NCBI GenBank assembly: GCA_016841625.1
Contig: JAENYU010000010.1
Location: forward strand, 29,428 to 93,427
Source: Methanobacteriota archaeon
Lineage (GTDB): Archaea > Halobacteriota > Methanosarcinia > Methanosarcinales > Methanosarcinaceae
Direction: 5' to 3'
Length of the DNA stretch: 64,000 nt
The notes beneath the pieces were generated by a model. That model was not told where the DNA came from. It made no database searches and saw only the letters and a list, made by a program, of their open reading frames with translations. How positions within the stretch are numbered: position 1 is the stretch's first letter; each line of letters starts with the position of its first letter. This document shows positions 17,706 through 25,828 of the stretch, in pieces. A program made the translations under genes and the position numbers.

Positions 17706-18359
17706 GTGATTATCTTGATTGACCTGCATACACATTCGATTTTCAGTGATGGGGAACTGATCCCCAGCGAACTGGTTCGCAGGGCTGTGATGCACGGCTA
17801 TAAGGCCATTGCCATTACCGACCACGCGGATTATACAAATCTCGAACAGCTTATAGAAGCCGCCCGGAAGGCAAAGTACCTGGAAGACGAATGGGATATC
17901 AAGGTCATGGCAGGCGTTGAACTGACCCATGTGCCGCCCCGGAAGATCGCCCCCATTGCAAAGAAAGCAAAAGACCTTGGGGCGGAAATTGTGGTCGTGC
18001 ACGGGGAGACCATCGCAGAGCCGGTCGCCCCCGGGACCAACGCTGCTGCCGTTGCCTGCGAATATGTGGACATCCTGGCACACCCTGGCCTTATTTCCCT
18101 TGAGGACGCCGAAACCGCAGCCGGAAACAATGTATGCCTTGAGATAACAGCCCGGAACGGGCACAACAGGACCAACGGCCACGTTGCGAGGCTGGCTCTC
18201 GAAGTCGATGCCATCCTTGTGGTGGACACGGATGCCCATGCCCCGGAAGACCTCATAACCGACGAAATGGCCCTGCAGATCGCGATGGGAGCCGGACTTA
18301 CCGAAGCCCAGGCAAAAAAAGTCTTGAAAGCCTCAACTACGCTTGCAAGCCCTATCTGA
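17706..18359 (+). CDS. PHP-domain phosphoesterase (histidinol-phosphatase-like)
   Basis: A 217-residue PHP-fold metalloenzyme. The metal ligands are clear: DLHTHSIFSDGEL, ITDHADY, AGVELTH, VVVHGETI, ILAHPGLIS, LEITARNGHNRTNG and VVDTDAHAPED. The family includes histidinol phosphatases, polymerase-associated PHP domains and trisnucleotide phosphatases. The small size and lack of other domains fit the archaeal histidinol-phosphatase-like group. No histidine genes are adjacent, so the substrate is open. It starts at GTG 17706 (or TTG 17715), with no clear SD. An AT-rich TATATATAA run lies at about 17605. Confidence 0.82.
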   Translation: MIILIDLHTHSIFSDGELIPSELVRRAVMHGYKAIAITDHADYTNLEQLIEAARKAKYLEDEWDIKVMAGVELTHVPPRKIAPIAKKAKDLGAEIVVVHGETIAEPVAPGTNAAAVACEYVDILAHPGLISLEDAETAAGNNVCLEITARNGHNRTNGHVARLALEVDAILVVDTDAHAPEDLITDEMALQIAMGAGLTEAQAKKVLKASTTLASPI

Positions 18360-18479
18360 GTCCTTTTTCAGGGCTCTGGATAGTTTTAATTCCTTCTTCT
18401 AATTCCTTCTTCCTGATCCTTTTTTTCTTATTTTCCCCAAAATTTTTCCTAATTTTTTCTCGGTACTTTTCTCGAATTT
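18360..18479. terminator. Pyrimidine-rich convergent 3' region
   Basis: The short gap between the convergent PHP and secretion genes is a run of T- and TC-rich blocks (CCTTCTTC, TTTTTTTCTT, TTTTTCCT). Archaeal transcription often ends at such T-rich stretches, so it likely ends the PHP transcript on the plus strand. Confidence 0.4.
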
Positions 18480-20417
18480 TCACACAAGCCCCCTGAAAAT
18501 TACCCTCGAAGCTACTGTCGAGACCGCAAACACCAGGACTGATAGGGGGAGCATACAAGCGAGGTCGTACTTTAACTGCGTCCGGTCTCCCCCGTATTCC
18601 ACGGCTCCTGCGAAGCGGGTGAGGACGGCGGTTATCAGGGCGACGTAGATCCCGATTGCGAGCAGGAACTGGTCAGGGGGGATGGACTGGACAAAGGTAT
18701 CGGGGCTGACTTTTACAGGCATGGAGGAAAGGTCTGCAGGGACCCTGCTAACCCTGACGGCTACCTGGTTCAGGATTTTCGTTATCACTTCGGAAAGGGC
18801 AAGGGTGATTCCCGCTATCAGGGGGGCAAAGATGGCTGCCGTGGAGCGCATTGTGGAGGTCACATCGTAGAGGGAGCGGCGGATGCGTTCTTCCACTCCG
18901 GCGAGTTCTTTTAAGTGGTCTGCAAGCTTGATCACGGCTGCCCCTGCAGCTTCATGGTCCTTGTGGACACTTTCCGTAAAGAGGAGCATGGTGTTCCTGA
19001 TCCGTTCCGAGTAGACGTGCCGGAAAGCCCCGAACTCTTCGTCAAAGATCGCGGCTTTGAGGGTTGTGCGCATGCTGAGGAGGTTGATTGCGATCTGTTC
19101 GAAAGCCTCCCCGATTGTCGAGCCTTCCATAGCCCTGGCGGTGTGGGCAAAGGCTTCTTCGGGAGCTTTTCCTTCCGAGATCCTCCTCCCGAGGACGAAG
19201 AGGGAGTCTGAAAATTCTCTTTCCATTTCCTTTATCCTGTCCCTTATTTTCTTGTAAGGCACGGAAGAAAGGTAGAGGTAGATCGAAATTCCGGCTACCC
19301 CCCCAATAACAAGGGGGAGAGTGGGAGGCAGGAGTCCTTCGAGGGGAGTTGTGGAAACAAGTCCTCCCGGGTTTCCGGCCCTTAGCAGGAAGTAGCCGGA
19401 AGGGACGATCAGGATAGAGGCTAAGATTGCAAGTAAGAGGGCTATTTGCTTTTTCTGCCTGATATCCGAAAGCTCGGGGTGGGAGTCGGGGATCTGGAGA
19501 GGTATGAAGGCCAGGGGCCTTTGCATGAGGATGAATTCGGAGTAAACGGCTGCGAGAGCCGGGAAAATAATATCGTAAAGGAGGACAAGGTCGATGAGCT
19601 CCAGCCTGACCCCTACGACCGTTACCGCGGGCAGGAGCGCGACCAGGGACAGGGGGACCAGGATGAAAATGGAGTAGAGGACGTAGCTTGGGGTTTTCAG
19701 TTTTGCAGCAAAAGCTTCCATAAGGCTTTCCGTGCCTTCCAGGCTGATATCCAGGGCACGGTTTAAGGTAATGATCCGCTGGGCTTCGTCGGGCTCGGCG
19801 GTGGAACTTTTGATCAGGTGCAAAGAGCGTTTGAAGTACTCGCTGTTCCTGCCCCAGAGGTCGGCAAAGGAAAGGAGGGCTTCATCCATGCCGCTGTAAG
19901 TCCTCAGGTTCAGGTCCCAGATCAGCTTTTTCAGGTCCTTTGCAAGGGGCCTTTCCGAGTTTCGGGCTGCAAAGAGCACCGCATGCTCCACATTCGGGAC
20001 CAGCTTCATGGACATGACGATGTAGCTCAGGACTTCGGGGATATCTCCGAGGGAGGCTATCTTCATAAGCTTTGCATGGATCTTCACGTATTCGCTCAGG
20101 TAGTAAAGTACGCAGAAGGGTACGAAAACGGTAAACAATCCCATGAGGGAAAGGGTCCGGGAATCAAAACTTCCCGTCAGGAGCAGGAAAAGGTCAAGCC
20201 CGAAGAGGATCAGGAATACCGCCAGGGTCCCGAAATAAGAAAAAAACACAGTCTCGAAAGCTTCCAGGTCAAAACCCGTGAAGCGAAGGGCGTCCCTGTA
20301 CTCCCGGCTCACGCTCTTTTCGCATTTCCGGCTGAAAGCGTCCAGGTCGGGCACCGCAGTACCCCACTTTCCGGCTGTGCCCTTACAGGCTCTTACGTAC
20401 CAGTTGCTTTCTTCCAT
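18480..20417 (-). CDS. Type II/IV secretion system membrane protein (FlaJ/TadC/GspF family)
   Basis: The polytopic membrane platform of an archaeal pilus-type secretion machine, 645 residues. It has two GspF-like cytoplasmic helical domains, one about residues 125-215 (SLGDIPEVLSYIVMSMKLVP) and one about 425-520 (EFSDSLFVLGRRISEGKAPEEAF). Pairs of membrane segments lie at about 60-110, 240-295, 325-385 and again at the C-terminal end. The length is normal for the duplicated-domain archaeal form. It lies 52 bases downstream of its ATPase partner, so the two make the motor and platform of one machine. No pilin or prepilin peptidase gene is in the window, so which filament or substrate it serves is unknown. 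Confidence 0.87.
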   Translation of the reverse strand: MEESNWYVRACKGTAGKWGTAVPDLDAFSRKCEKSVSREYRDALRFTGFDLEAFETVFFSYFGTLAVFLILFGLDLFLLLTGSFDSRTLSLMGLFTVFVPFCVLYYLSEYVKIHAKLMKIASLGDIPEVLSYIVMSMKLVPNVEHAVLFAARNSERPLAKDLKKLIWDLNLRTYSGMDEALLSFADLWGRNSEYFKRSLHLIKSSTAEPDEAQRIITLNRALDISLEGTESLMEAFAAKLKTPSYVLYSIFILVPLSLVALLPAVTVVGVRLELIDLVLLYDIIFPALAAVYSEFILMQRPLAFIPLQIPDSHPELSDIRQKKQIALLLAILASILIVPSGYFLLRAGNPGGLVSTTPLEGLLPPTLPLVIGGVAGISIYLYLSSVPYKKIRDRIKEMEREFSDSLFVLGRRISEGKAPEEAFAHTARAMEGSTIGEAFEQIAINLLSMRTTLKAAIFDEEFGAFRHVYSERIRNTMLLFTESVHKDHEAAGAAVIKLADHLKELAGVEERIRRSLYDVTSTMRSTAAIFAPLIAGITLALSEVITKILNQVAVRVSRVPADLSSMPVKVSPDTFVQSIPPDQFLLAIGIYVALITAVLTRFAGAVEYGGDRTQLKYDLACMLPLSVLVFAVSTVASRVIFRGLV

Positions 20418-20469
20418 TTCCCTGGTCCCCCTTGTCCCTCTACTTTTATTCCCCCGTCACTCTGAGAAT

Positions 20470-23061
20470 TCAGGCCCCTGGATAAGTTTTGACAAAGTTT
20501 TCGAACCATTTTTCCCAGCGGCTGTAAAGTTCTTCAAAATCGGCTTCAAAGTCAGGTTCCGATTCGGATCCGAAACCGTATTCATGTCCGGAATCGTATC
20601 CAGGTCCGGAATCATATTTTTTACCGGAACCACATTCAGATCCAGAATCATATTCAGGCCCAGAATCGTATTCATGATCAGAACCGGATCCGAATTCAGG
20701 CTCTTTTCCTCTTCCGCCCTTCATCCCTTCTTTCATGGAGTCCATGAGCAGCCAGAAAATATTGTTTGCTTTGCTCACGGCTTCGGCTTCCAGCAGTACC
20801 GGACGCCTGCGGCCTTCCTCCACGATCTTTTCTTTTATCCGGGTCCTGATTTCGATGTTTTTCAGGGCCTGGTCTATGGAAATTCCCCATTTCCGGGAAA
20901 TCTTTTCAATTAATTCGGACTGCCCCTGTTCAAGTACTTCCCCGGGGAGCAGGTTGTCCCGGGCTGCATCGTAAGTCATGATGTCCGTGAAAAGTTCTCC
21001 GGGGTCCGGATTTTCGATCGCTGTGCCCGTGACTTCGGTAATCCGGCTTACCCGTTTGATCCTTTGCATGCTGCCGCCCGGCCTGATGGACGAGCAGATA
21101 ACAACGGCGTCCGTTGCTTTAAAGGAAGCCGGCGGGACCCCGAGGGTGTGCACGATTCTCTCGTACACGTTTTCCGTGGAAGAGCCGTGGATGGTCCCTA
21201 TCACGGAGTTTCCGGCTTTTCCGACCTGCATGGCTTCGTAGAGCACCTTCACTTCCGGTCCCCTAACTTCCCCGATAACCAGGGACGAACTCCCCAGCCT
21301 CAGGGCTGCCCGGAGCGCGGTTTCGGGACTTATTTCAGCGCCTGATTTCAGTACGGATGAGTGCGAGCTCATCCCCTGCACCTTCCAGCCCAGACCCTGG
21401 AGCTTTTCGATGGGGAGTTCGTGGGTGTCCTCGATTGTGAGGACCCGGTACTTCTGGGGGATTTCAAGGAGCATGGCCGAGAGGAGCGAGGTCTTTCCGG
21501 CTCCCACCTCCCCTGCAATCAGCACGGAAGCCTGCCCGTCCATTAGGAAACTTAAAAGCCCGGCTGCGAAGGGGGAGATCGAGCCCGTGTTGACCAGTTT
21601 TGGCAGGGTCCAGGGGGAACGCGCATGTTTCCGGAAGGCGTAGGCAAGCCCGTTTGCGCTCAGGGGGTCTCCTATGACCGAGACCCTCACCCCGAAGTCC
21701 TCCAGGTTCAGTTCGAGCACAGGGACAGCTTCCCCAAAAGGCCTCCCGCTGATTGTCCTGAACCTTGAGACCAGGGCGTCAAGGTCGTCCTGGGAAAGAA
21801 AGACGTTGCTTACGCACTCTTCCCCTTCCAGGACAACGTGCACGGCGTTCAGGTCCGCAGGCGCGTTGATGTATACATCCGTGACCAGCGGGTCCGAGAG
21901 GAGGTCTTCTACGATCCCGAGCCCGTTTGTGTAGCGGGCAAGCAGGTCGGAATAACTTTCCAGCTCCGCAGGGGAGACAGACTTGTCCCCGGAGAGCAAC
22001 TCTTCGAGCAGGAATTCCCTTGCCATTCGCCTGAAATATTTCCTTGCCCCGGCAGGGTCTGTAAAAGCAAGGTCTCCGGGCCTGTGCCTGATCATTCGTT
22101 TCCTTACCTTTTCGAGCAGCCGGAGTTCTTCGGGACGCAGGTTGTACTCGGGAGGCCTGATCATGTAAAGTTTCTCGGGCTTGTCCGTGTAGCGGTAGAT
22201 GGAAATCTCAAGCACCCTTTCGTCCCTTTCGTCCCTGCCGCTTATGTCGTAGCACTCAAGAAATTCGGTGTTCCGGGGAGCTTCGGTGTAGATCCGGGAG
22301 CTGGAAAAAGGAGGCCTTACATGGGGCTTGATCCGGCTTTCGTAGTCAAAAAAAATGTCGATTGTGCCTCCTTCCGTGGCAAGCGCCCTCTCTCCCGGCA
22401 CCAGTTCTCCTGATGTATCCGCAATCAGGTTTCCTGATGTATCCGCAATCAGGTTTTCGGCGCTCTGTCCGGGTTTTTCGCCAGGAACCGGAAAATCGTG
22501 ATTCTGGAGGGCAGGAATTCCCACAGGCATATCCGGGAAAACCGGGGCTTTCTCCAGTATTTCATACAGCAGGGGGTAGAAGTGTTCCGAACAGGCTGCG
22601 CATTCGGGGGAATCTCCGGGAACTTTCCTTAGCCCCTTTGCCTGAATGAACATGCTCAGGACAAGGCGAGCTTTCATGGGGTCATATTCCGCATTTTCGA
22701 TCAGGATCTCCATGAAGTCTTTCCTTTCCCCCAGGCATTCGCTTTTCTCAGCCCGGGAACACGGTTCGGGAACCATCTTCGTACCCCCGTATCCGATAAC
22801 GCTCTCCCGGAAACCCGCAAGGGTGTAGAGAGACTCCAGGGCTTTTCCCTCGTAATCCCGTTCATAGAGCCTGGAAAGCACCAGGCAGTCGGCATGCACT
22901 TCCTTTCTCAGGATTCCGAAGATTTTCCTGCGGCAGTCCGGATCATTAAGGGAGGATTCGGATTCACATTCTTTACAACTGACAACAATCGTTTTTCGGT
23001 TTTTCGTATGCCTGTTTTTGTAGGGGCAGAGTTCCTCTCCCTCTTTGCCCTGCCCGCGCAA
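20470..23061 (-). CDS. Type II/IV secretion system ATPase (FlaI/TadA/GspE family) with long N-terminus
   Basis: The hexameric ATPase that powers assembly of a pilus-like filament. The catalytic core (about residues 370-690) shows the Walker A GEVGAGKTS (517-525), the Asp box TIEDTHELP, the Walker B region SSLVIGEVRGPEV and the His box IGTIHGSSTENVYERI. The protein has 863 residues, about 300 more than typical. The N-terminal third has Cys pairs (CKEC, CAAC) that may bind zinc, and a short duplicated LIADTSGN segment (about 203-218). Residues about 789-838 are a low-complexity tail of EYDSG-type repeats, encoded by a short DNA repeat at 20560-20700. The start is a TTG at 23061 and the true N-terminus is uncertain. 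Confidence 0.88.
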   Translation of the reverse strand: MRGQGKEGEELCPYKNRHTKNRKTIVVSCKECESESSLNDPDCRRKIFGILRKEVHADCLVLSRLYERDYEGKALESLYTLAGFRESVIGYGGTKMVPEPCSRAEKSECLGERKDFMEILIENAEYDPMKARLVLSMFIQAKGLRKVPGDSPECAACSEHFYPLLYEILEKAPVFPDMPVGIPALQNHDFPVPGEKPGQSAENLIADTSGNLIADTSGELVPGERALATEGGTIDIFFDYESRIKPHVRPPFSSSRIYTEAPRNTEFLECYDISGRDERDERVLEISIYRYTDKPEKLYMIRPPEYNLRPEELRLLEKVRKRMIRHRPGDLAFTDPAGARKYFRRMAREFLLEELLSGDKSVSPAELESYSDLLARYTNGLGIVEDLLSDPLVTDVYINAPADLNAVHVVLEGEECVSNVFLSQDDLDALVSRFRTISGRPFGEAVPVLELNLEDFGVRVSVIGDPLSANGLAYAFRKHARSPWTLPKLVNTGSISPFAAGLLSFLMDGQASVLIAGEVGAGKTSLLSAMLLEIPQKYRVLTIEDTHELPIEKLQGLGWKVQGMSSHSSVLKSGAEISPETALRAALRLGSSSLVIGEVRGPEVKVLYEAMQVGKAGNSVIGTIHGSSTENVYERIVHTLGVPPASFKATDAVVICSSIRPGGSMQRIKRVSRITEVTGTAIENPDPGELFTDIMTYDAARDNLLPGEVLEQGQSELIEKISRKWGISIDQALKNIEIRTRIKEKIVEEGRRRPVLLEAEAVSKANNIFWLLMDSMKEGMKGGRGKEPEFGSGSDHEYDSGPEYDSGSECGSGKKYDSGPGYDSGHEYGFGSESEPDFEADFEELYSRWEKWFENFVKTYPGA
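20555..20700 (-). repeat. Coding repeat in the secretion ATPase tail
   Basis: Diverged copies of an 18-base-type unit (CCAGAATCATATTCAGG and relatives) encode alternating Glu/Tyr/Asp/Ser/Gly residues near the C-terminus of the ATPase. The core enzyme motifs are not affected. Copy number may vary between strains. Confidence 0.75.
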
Positions 23062-23345
23062 CTGCCCCGGATTGAGACAACTAACCGTATCCAGAATTTT
23101 CGCTATCAGATCCAGAATTCATCCCCCATTTCCCCAAAATTTTTACGATCAAAATTCTTACAGAGATTCTCTTCAAATGTATTAAATTCTTTCTACAAAT
23201 AGACCAATTAGGCTATTAATTAGCACGAGGTTATTATTTATTTTGTAAGGGGTCGCTTACGAATACCAGAACTACTAAGGGTTCCTGAATGCCACTAAAG
23301 GCGATTTAAGTTCAGGACTTGCCTAACATGATTAGTATTCGCCAA
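23062..23345. other. Spacer between the secretion ATPase and the DUF2117 gene
   Basis: About 280 bases without a recognisable gene. It contains AT-rich runs that may hold the ATPase promoter and a short GTATTCGCCAATTAGTATTC duplication at the end of the DUF2117 gene (about 23335-23354). Confidence 0.45.
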
Positions 23346-24536
23346 TTAGTATTCAAAAATAGCTTCAGTCGAAGGCTCTGCCAGCCTTAAAACTTCTTCT
23401 TTAAGGGCAGGTATGTCCTCGAAAACAGCCGAGATTTCCCCTTTAAAGAGTTCCTGTTTCAGCTTTTTTCCCACGATATCGTCATTTCCGGCAGCCAGCC
23501 TGAGAATAAGTGAACCAGGAAATATCTCGGTCCGGTCGGCAAGGTCGTCGCAGTCCCCGTCCGTGATCCCCAGGATCGGGATTCCAAGCCTGTAGAGGAT
23601 ATCTCCGGCAATGGCGGTGGTGTCATCGCCCACGGTTACTGCAAGCTGCGCCCCGTCCGCAAGTTCGAATGAGTGTTCGGCGGCGTGGTCGATTAGCACG
23701 ACTTTTCCGGCTCCTTTCAGGGGTATTTGCTTCAGGTCTACGAGGCCAGGTGTCGGTTTTGGAGTATTCCTGCGGGCAGGGGTACTTCTCCTGACGCTTC
23801 CGCTCTTGACCCAGGCGTTTTCCAGGTCAACCGGCTCTCTTTTTTCGTAGCTGTGGAGCTTTTCAAGGCCATGTTCCTTAATTATTCCGCCTTCTATGGT
23901 CGTAATGAAACCGTTTTCCGAGATAATTCTCACCTCGGTGGATTCGGCTTTTCCGATAACGATGCCGTTTACCAGAATGTTTTCCCCGGGAACGGCACCT
24001 GAAAGTGTTCGGATGATTCGGGTTTTGCCCGTTTCCGGGCATTTTTCGGTGCGGATAGAGTCATTTAAGGGAAGGGAACCTTCGGCTGGAAGCCCCAGAG
24101 TTTCCGAGAGTTTTTCAATGCAGTCCCCGGCTTTTTTGTTCAGGGGGATCAGTTTCCCACAGCCTCTTCCCTGGCAGACGGGCTCCGAATATTCTGTTTC
24201 CGAAAATTCTATCTGGAAAAGGGGTTTTTTCTCGGGTTCCCTGAGGTGGGAGAACACAATTTTCCCGAAGGTCTTTCCCGTTTCAAGGGTTTTTCCCTGG
24301 TTTATAAGGCAAACAAGGTCGGAGTTTTCAAAAAAGGATTCTATGCAGGCACTTGGTTTCAGGTGGTCCCTGATGTCTATTTTACCTTCAAGCCCGGCGT
24401 CCAGAACTGCTGTCTTTCCCATGGTGCCGCCGAGTTTTGCCTCTACTTCCCCCAGGCGGGAGAGCTTTTCAAGGACTTTTTCTGCCTGCCCCGAGTCGAT
24501 CACTTCAGGGCCGTGGATCACTATACCAATCTTCAT
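23346..24536 (-). CDS. DUF2117 family protein, unknown function
   Basis: A 396-residue soluble protein that I assign to the methanogen-associated DUF2117 family by its opening MKIGIVIHGPEVIDSGQA and its overall layout. The function is not known. The N-terminal part looks like a nucleotide-binding or Rossmann-like fold (KIGIVIHGPEV, GKTAVLDAGLEGKIDIRDHL). The middle has a Cys pair (QGRGCGKLIPLNKKAGDC) and the C-terminal third a conserved AVTVGDDTTAIAGDILYRLGIPILGITDGDCDDL, rich in Asp and suited to metal binding. The ATG at 24536 matches the family N-terminus. An upstream ATG at 24566 has a better SD-like AAGGGA and would add 10 residues. It is divergent from the UPF0173 gene. Confidence 0.75.
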   Translation of the reverse strand: MKIGIVIHGPEVIDSGQAEKVLEKLSRLGEVEAKLGGTMGKTAVLDAGLEGKIDIRDHLKPSACIESFFENSDLVCLINQGKTLETGKTFGKIVFSHLREPEKKPLFQIEFSETEYSEPVCQGRGCGKLIPLNKKAGDCIEKLSETLGLPAEGSLPLNDSIRTEKCPETGKTRIIRTLSGAVPGENILVNGIVIGKAESTEVRIISENGFITTIEGGIIKEHGLEKLHSYEKREPVDLENAWVKSGSVRRSTPARRNTPKPTPGLVDLKQIPLKGAGKVVLIDHAAEHSFELADGAQLAVTVGDDTTAIAGDILYRLGIPILGITDGDCDDLADRTEIFPGSLILRLAAGNDDIVGKKLKQELFKGEISAVFEDIPALKEEVLRLAEPSTEAIFEY

Positions 24537-24614
24537 TTCCGTTCGTTTAATTTCGAAAAGAAACATATTAATATGTCCCTTCCGCGTAGAATATTGTAGA
24601 TTATTTTGGAATAT

Positions 24615-24728
24615 TGAGGAAGTTAGTTCTGATTGATGCTGATTAAATAATGCTGAATGATACTGATTGATGTTGAGCGATGCTGATTTAATAACGCTGA
24701 TTGATACCGATTGATTCTGATTTAATGA
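24615..24728. repeat. Irregular TGATTGATGCTGATT-type repeats in a divergent promoter
   Basis: Between the divergent DUF2117 and UPF0173 genes, variants of GATGCTGATTTAAT and TGATTGATAC recur at least six times without a strict period. The region must also hold both promoters. Confidence 0.7.
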
Positions 24729-24751
24729 CACTGGTTAAAAAGGTGACTTAC

Positions 24752-25444
24752 ATGGGAAAAGTGAAAATTACCTGGCTTGGACATTCCGCTTTTTTGTTTG
24801 AGGCTGAAAAGAAAGTACTGATCGATCCTTTCATCTCCGGAAACCCGAAAGCTCCCTGCGGCCCGGAAGACCTGAACCCTGACATCATTGCCGTTACCCA
24901 CGGGCATGCCGACCACCTGGGGGATACCATCGAGATCGGGGCGAAGGCCGGCTGCCGGATCATCTCCATCCATGAGGTTGCAAATTACATCAAGTCCAAA
25001 GGGGTCTTTGCGGAAGGCATGAACAAGGGCGGCACTGTGGACGTGGACGGCGTCATCTTCACCATGACCGAAGCCCTTCATTCTTCTTCTATCGACGCCT
25101 CGGGCTTTAGCTTCGACGGGGGCTGCCCTGCCGGTTTCGTGATTGGGATTGGCGGGCGTTCCATCTACCACGCAGGAGATACCGGAGTCTTCGGGGACAT
25201 GCGGCTTATCGGGGAACTTTATGAGCCCGAGATAGTCTTCCTGCCCATCGGGGATAAGTTCACAATGGGCATAAAGGAAGCCGTGAAAGCCGTGGAACTG
25301 ATAAAGCCGAAAATTGTGATCCCGATGCACTACAGCACTTTCGATGTGATTGAACAGGATCCGGAAGAGTTCAAGAAAGCAGTTGAAGAAAAGGTTGACA
25401 CGAAGGTCCTCATCATGAACCCGGGGGAATCAATCGAAATCTGA
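24752..25444 (+). CDS. UPF0173 metal-dependent hydrolase (metallo-beta-lactamase fold)
   Basis: A 230-residue metallo-beta-lactamase-fold protein of the UPF0173 family. Visible ligands are [13 protein letters not shown] (HxHxDH box), [28 protein letters not shown] and IPMHYSTF. The family hydrolyses esters or phosphoesters in vitro and its physiological substrate is not established. The start is the ATG at 24752, with GGTGA six bases upstream. The longer frame from 24701 runs through the repeats and is unlikely. A stem-loop follows the stop. Confidence 0.9.
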   Translation: MGKVKITWLGHSAFLFEAEKKVLIDPFISGNPKAPCGPEDLNPDIIAVTHGHADHLGDTIEIGAKAGCRIISIHEVANYIKSKGVFAEGMNKGGTVDVDGVIFTMTEALHSSSIDASGFSFDGGCPAGFVIGIGGRSIYHAGDTGVFGDMRLIGELYEPEIVFLPIGDKFTMGIKEAVKAVELIKPKIVIPMHYSTFDVIEQDPEEFKKAVEEKVDTKVLIMNPGESIEI

Positions 25445-25477
25445 ATTTTGCTAAAAAGCGATATATCATGTCGTGAA

Positions 25478-25498
25478 GATGCCATTTTATGTGGCATC
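25478..25498 (+). terminator. Stem-loop after the UPF0173 gene
   Basis: GATGCCA (25478-25484) pairs with TGGCATC (25492-25498) around a 7-base loop, 34 bases after the stop. A T-rich run follows at about 25510-25522. Confidence 0.5.
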
Positions 25499-25544
25499 AA
25501 ACAATATAATTTATCTTTTTTTGAAAATTTATCAAGATGGTCAA

Positions 25545-25640
25545 TTACTATTGATTACTAATTTTGTTACAATTAGTAATTGCCTTTGTTTACTATTAAT
25601 TACTAATTTTGTTAAGATTAGTAATGGCATTTATTTACTA
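25545..25640. repeat. 45-bp direct repeat with internal hairpins
   Basis: Two copies beginning TTACTATT at 25545 and 25590, with a third partial start at 25635. Each contains ATTACTAATTTTGTTA followed by an inverted ATTAGTAAT, giving a hairpin of about 9 bp. No gene lies in 25445-25819. Confidence 0.85.
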
Positions 25641-25785
25641 TTTTTTGTGCCTTAATCTGCAGTAGAAACAGAAAACCCTCAGTGGAAAATCCCTCCTTCG
25701 ACAATTTCGGCCTTTGCAAAAACCTTTGTAGAATGATTAAACAGTGAGGCTGCCCCTGGCCCTATGCCCGCAAAAATATAAAGTT

Positions 25786-25828
25786 AAAAAAATTAGGGAG
25801 GGATCTGAATCCTGGGATTTCAGATCCC
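25786..25828 (-). terminator. Strong terminator overlapping the cooS stop
   Basis: Read on the minus strand, GGGATCTGAA (25819-25828) pairs perfectly with TTCAGATCCC (25800-25809), a 10-bp stem. It is followed by CTCCCTAATTTTTTT. The stem includes the cooS stop codon. This is the clearest terminator in the window. Confidence 0.75.

Noticed and set aside
19818-20465. 215-codon plus-strand frame opposite the secretion membrane protein
   Set aside because: It is a shadow in a GC-rich gene with no SD, no domain and an implausible composition.
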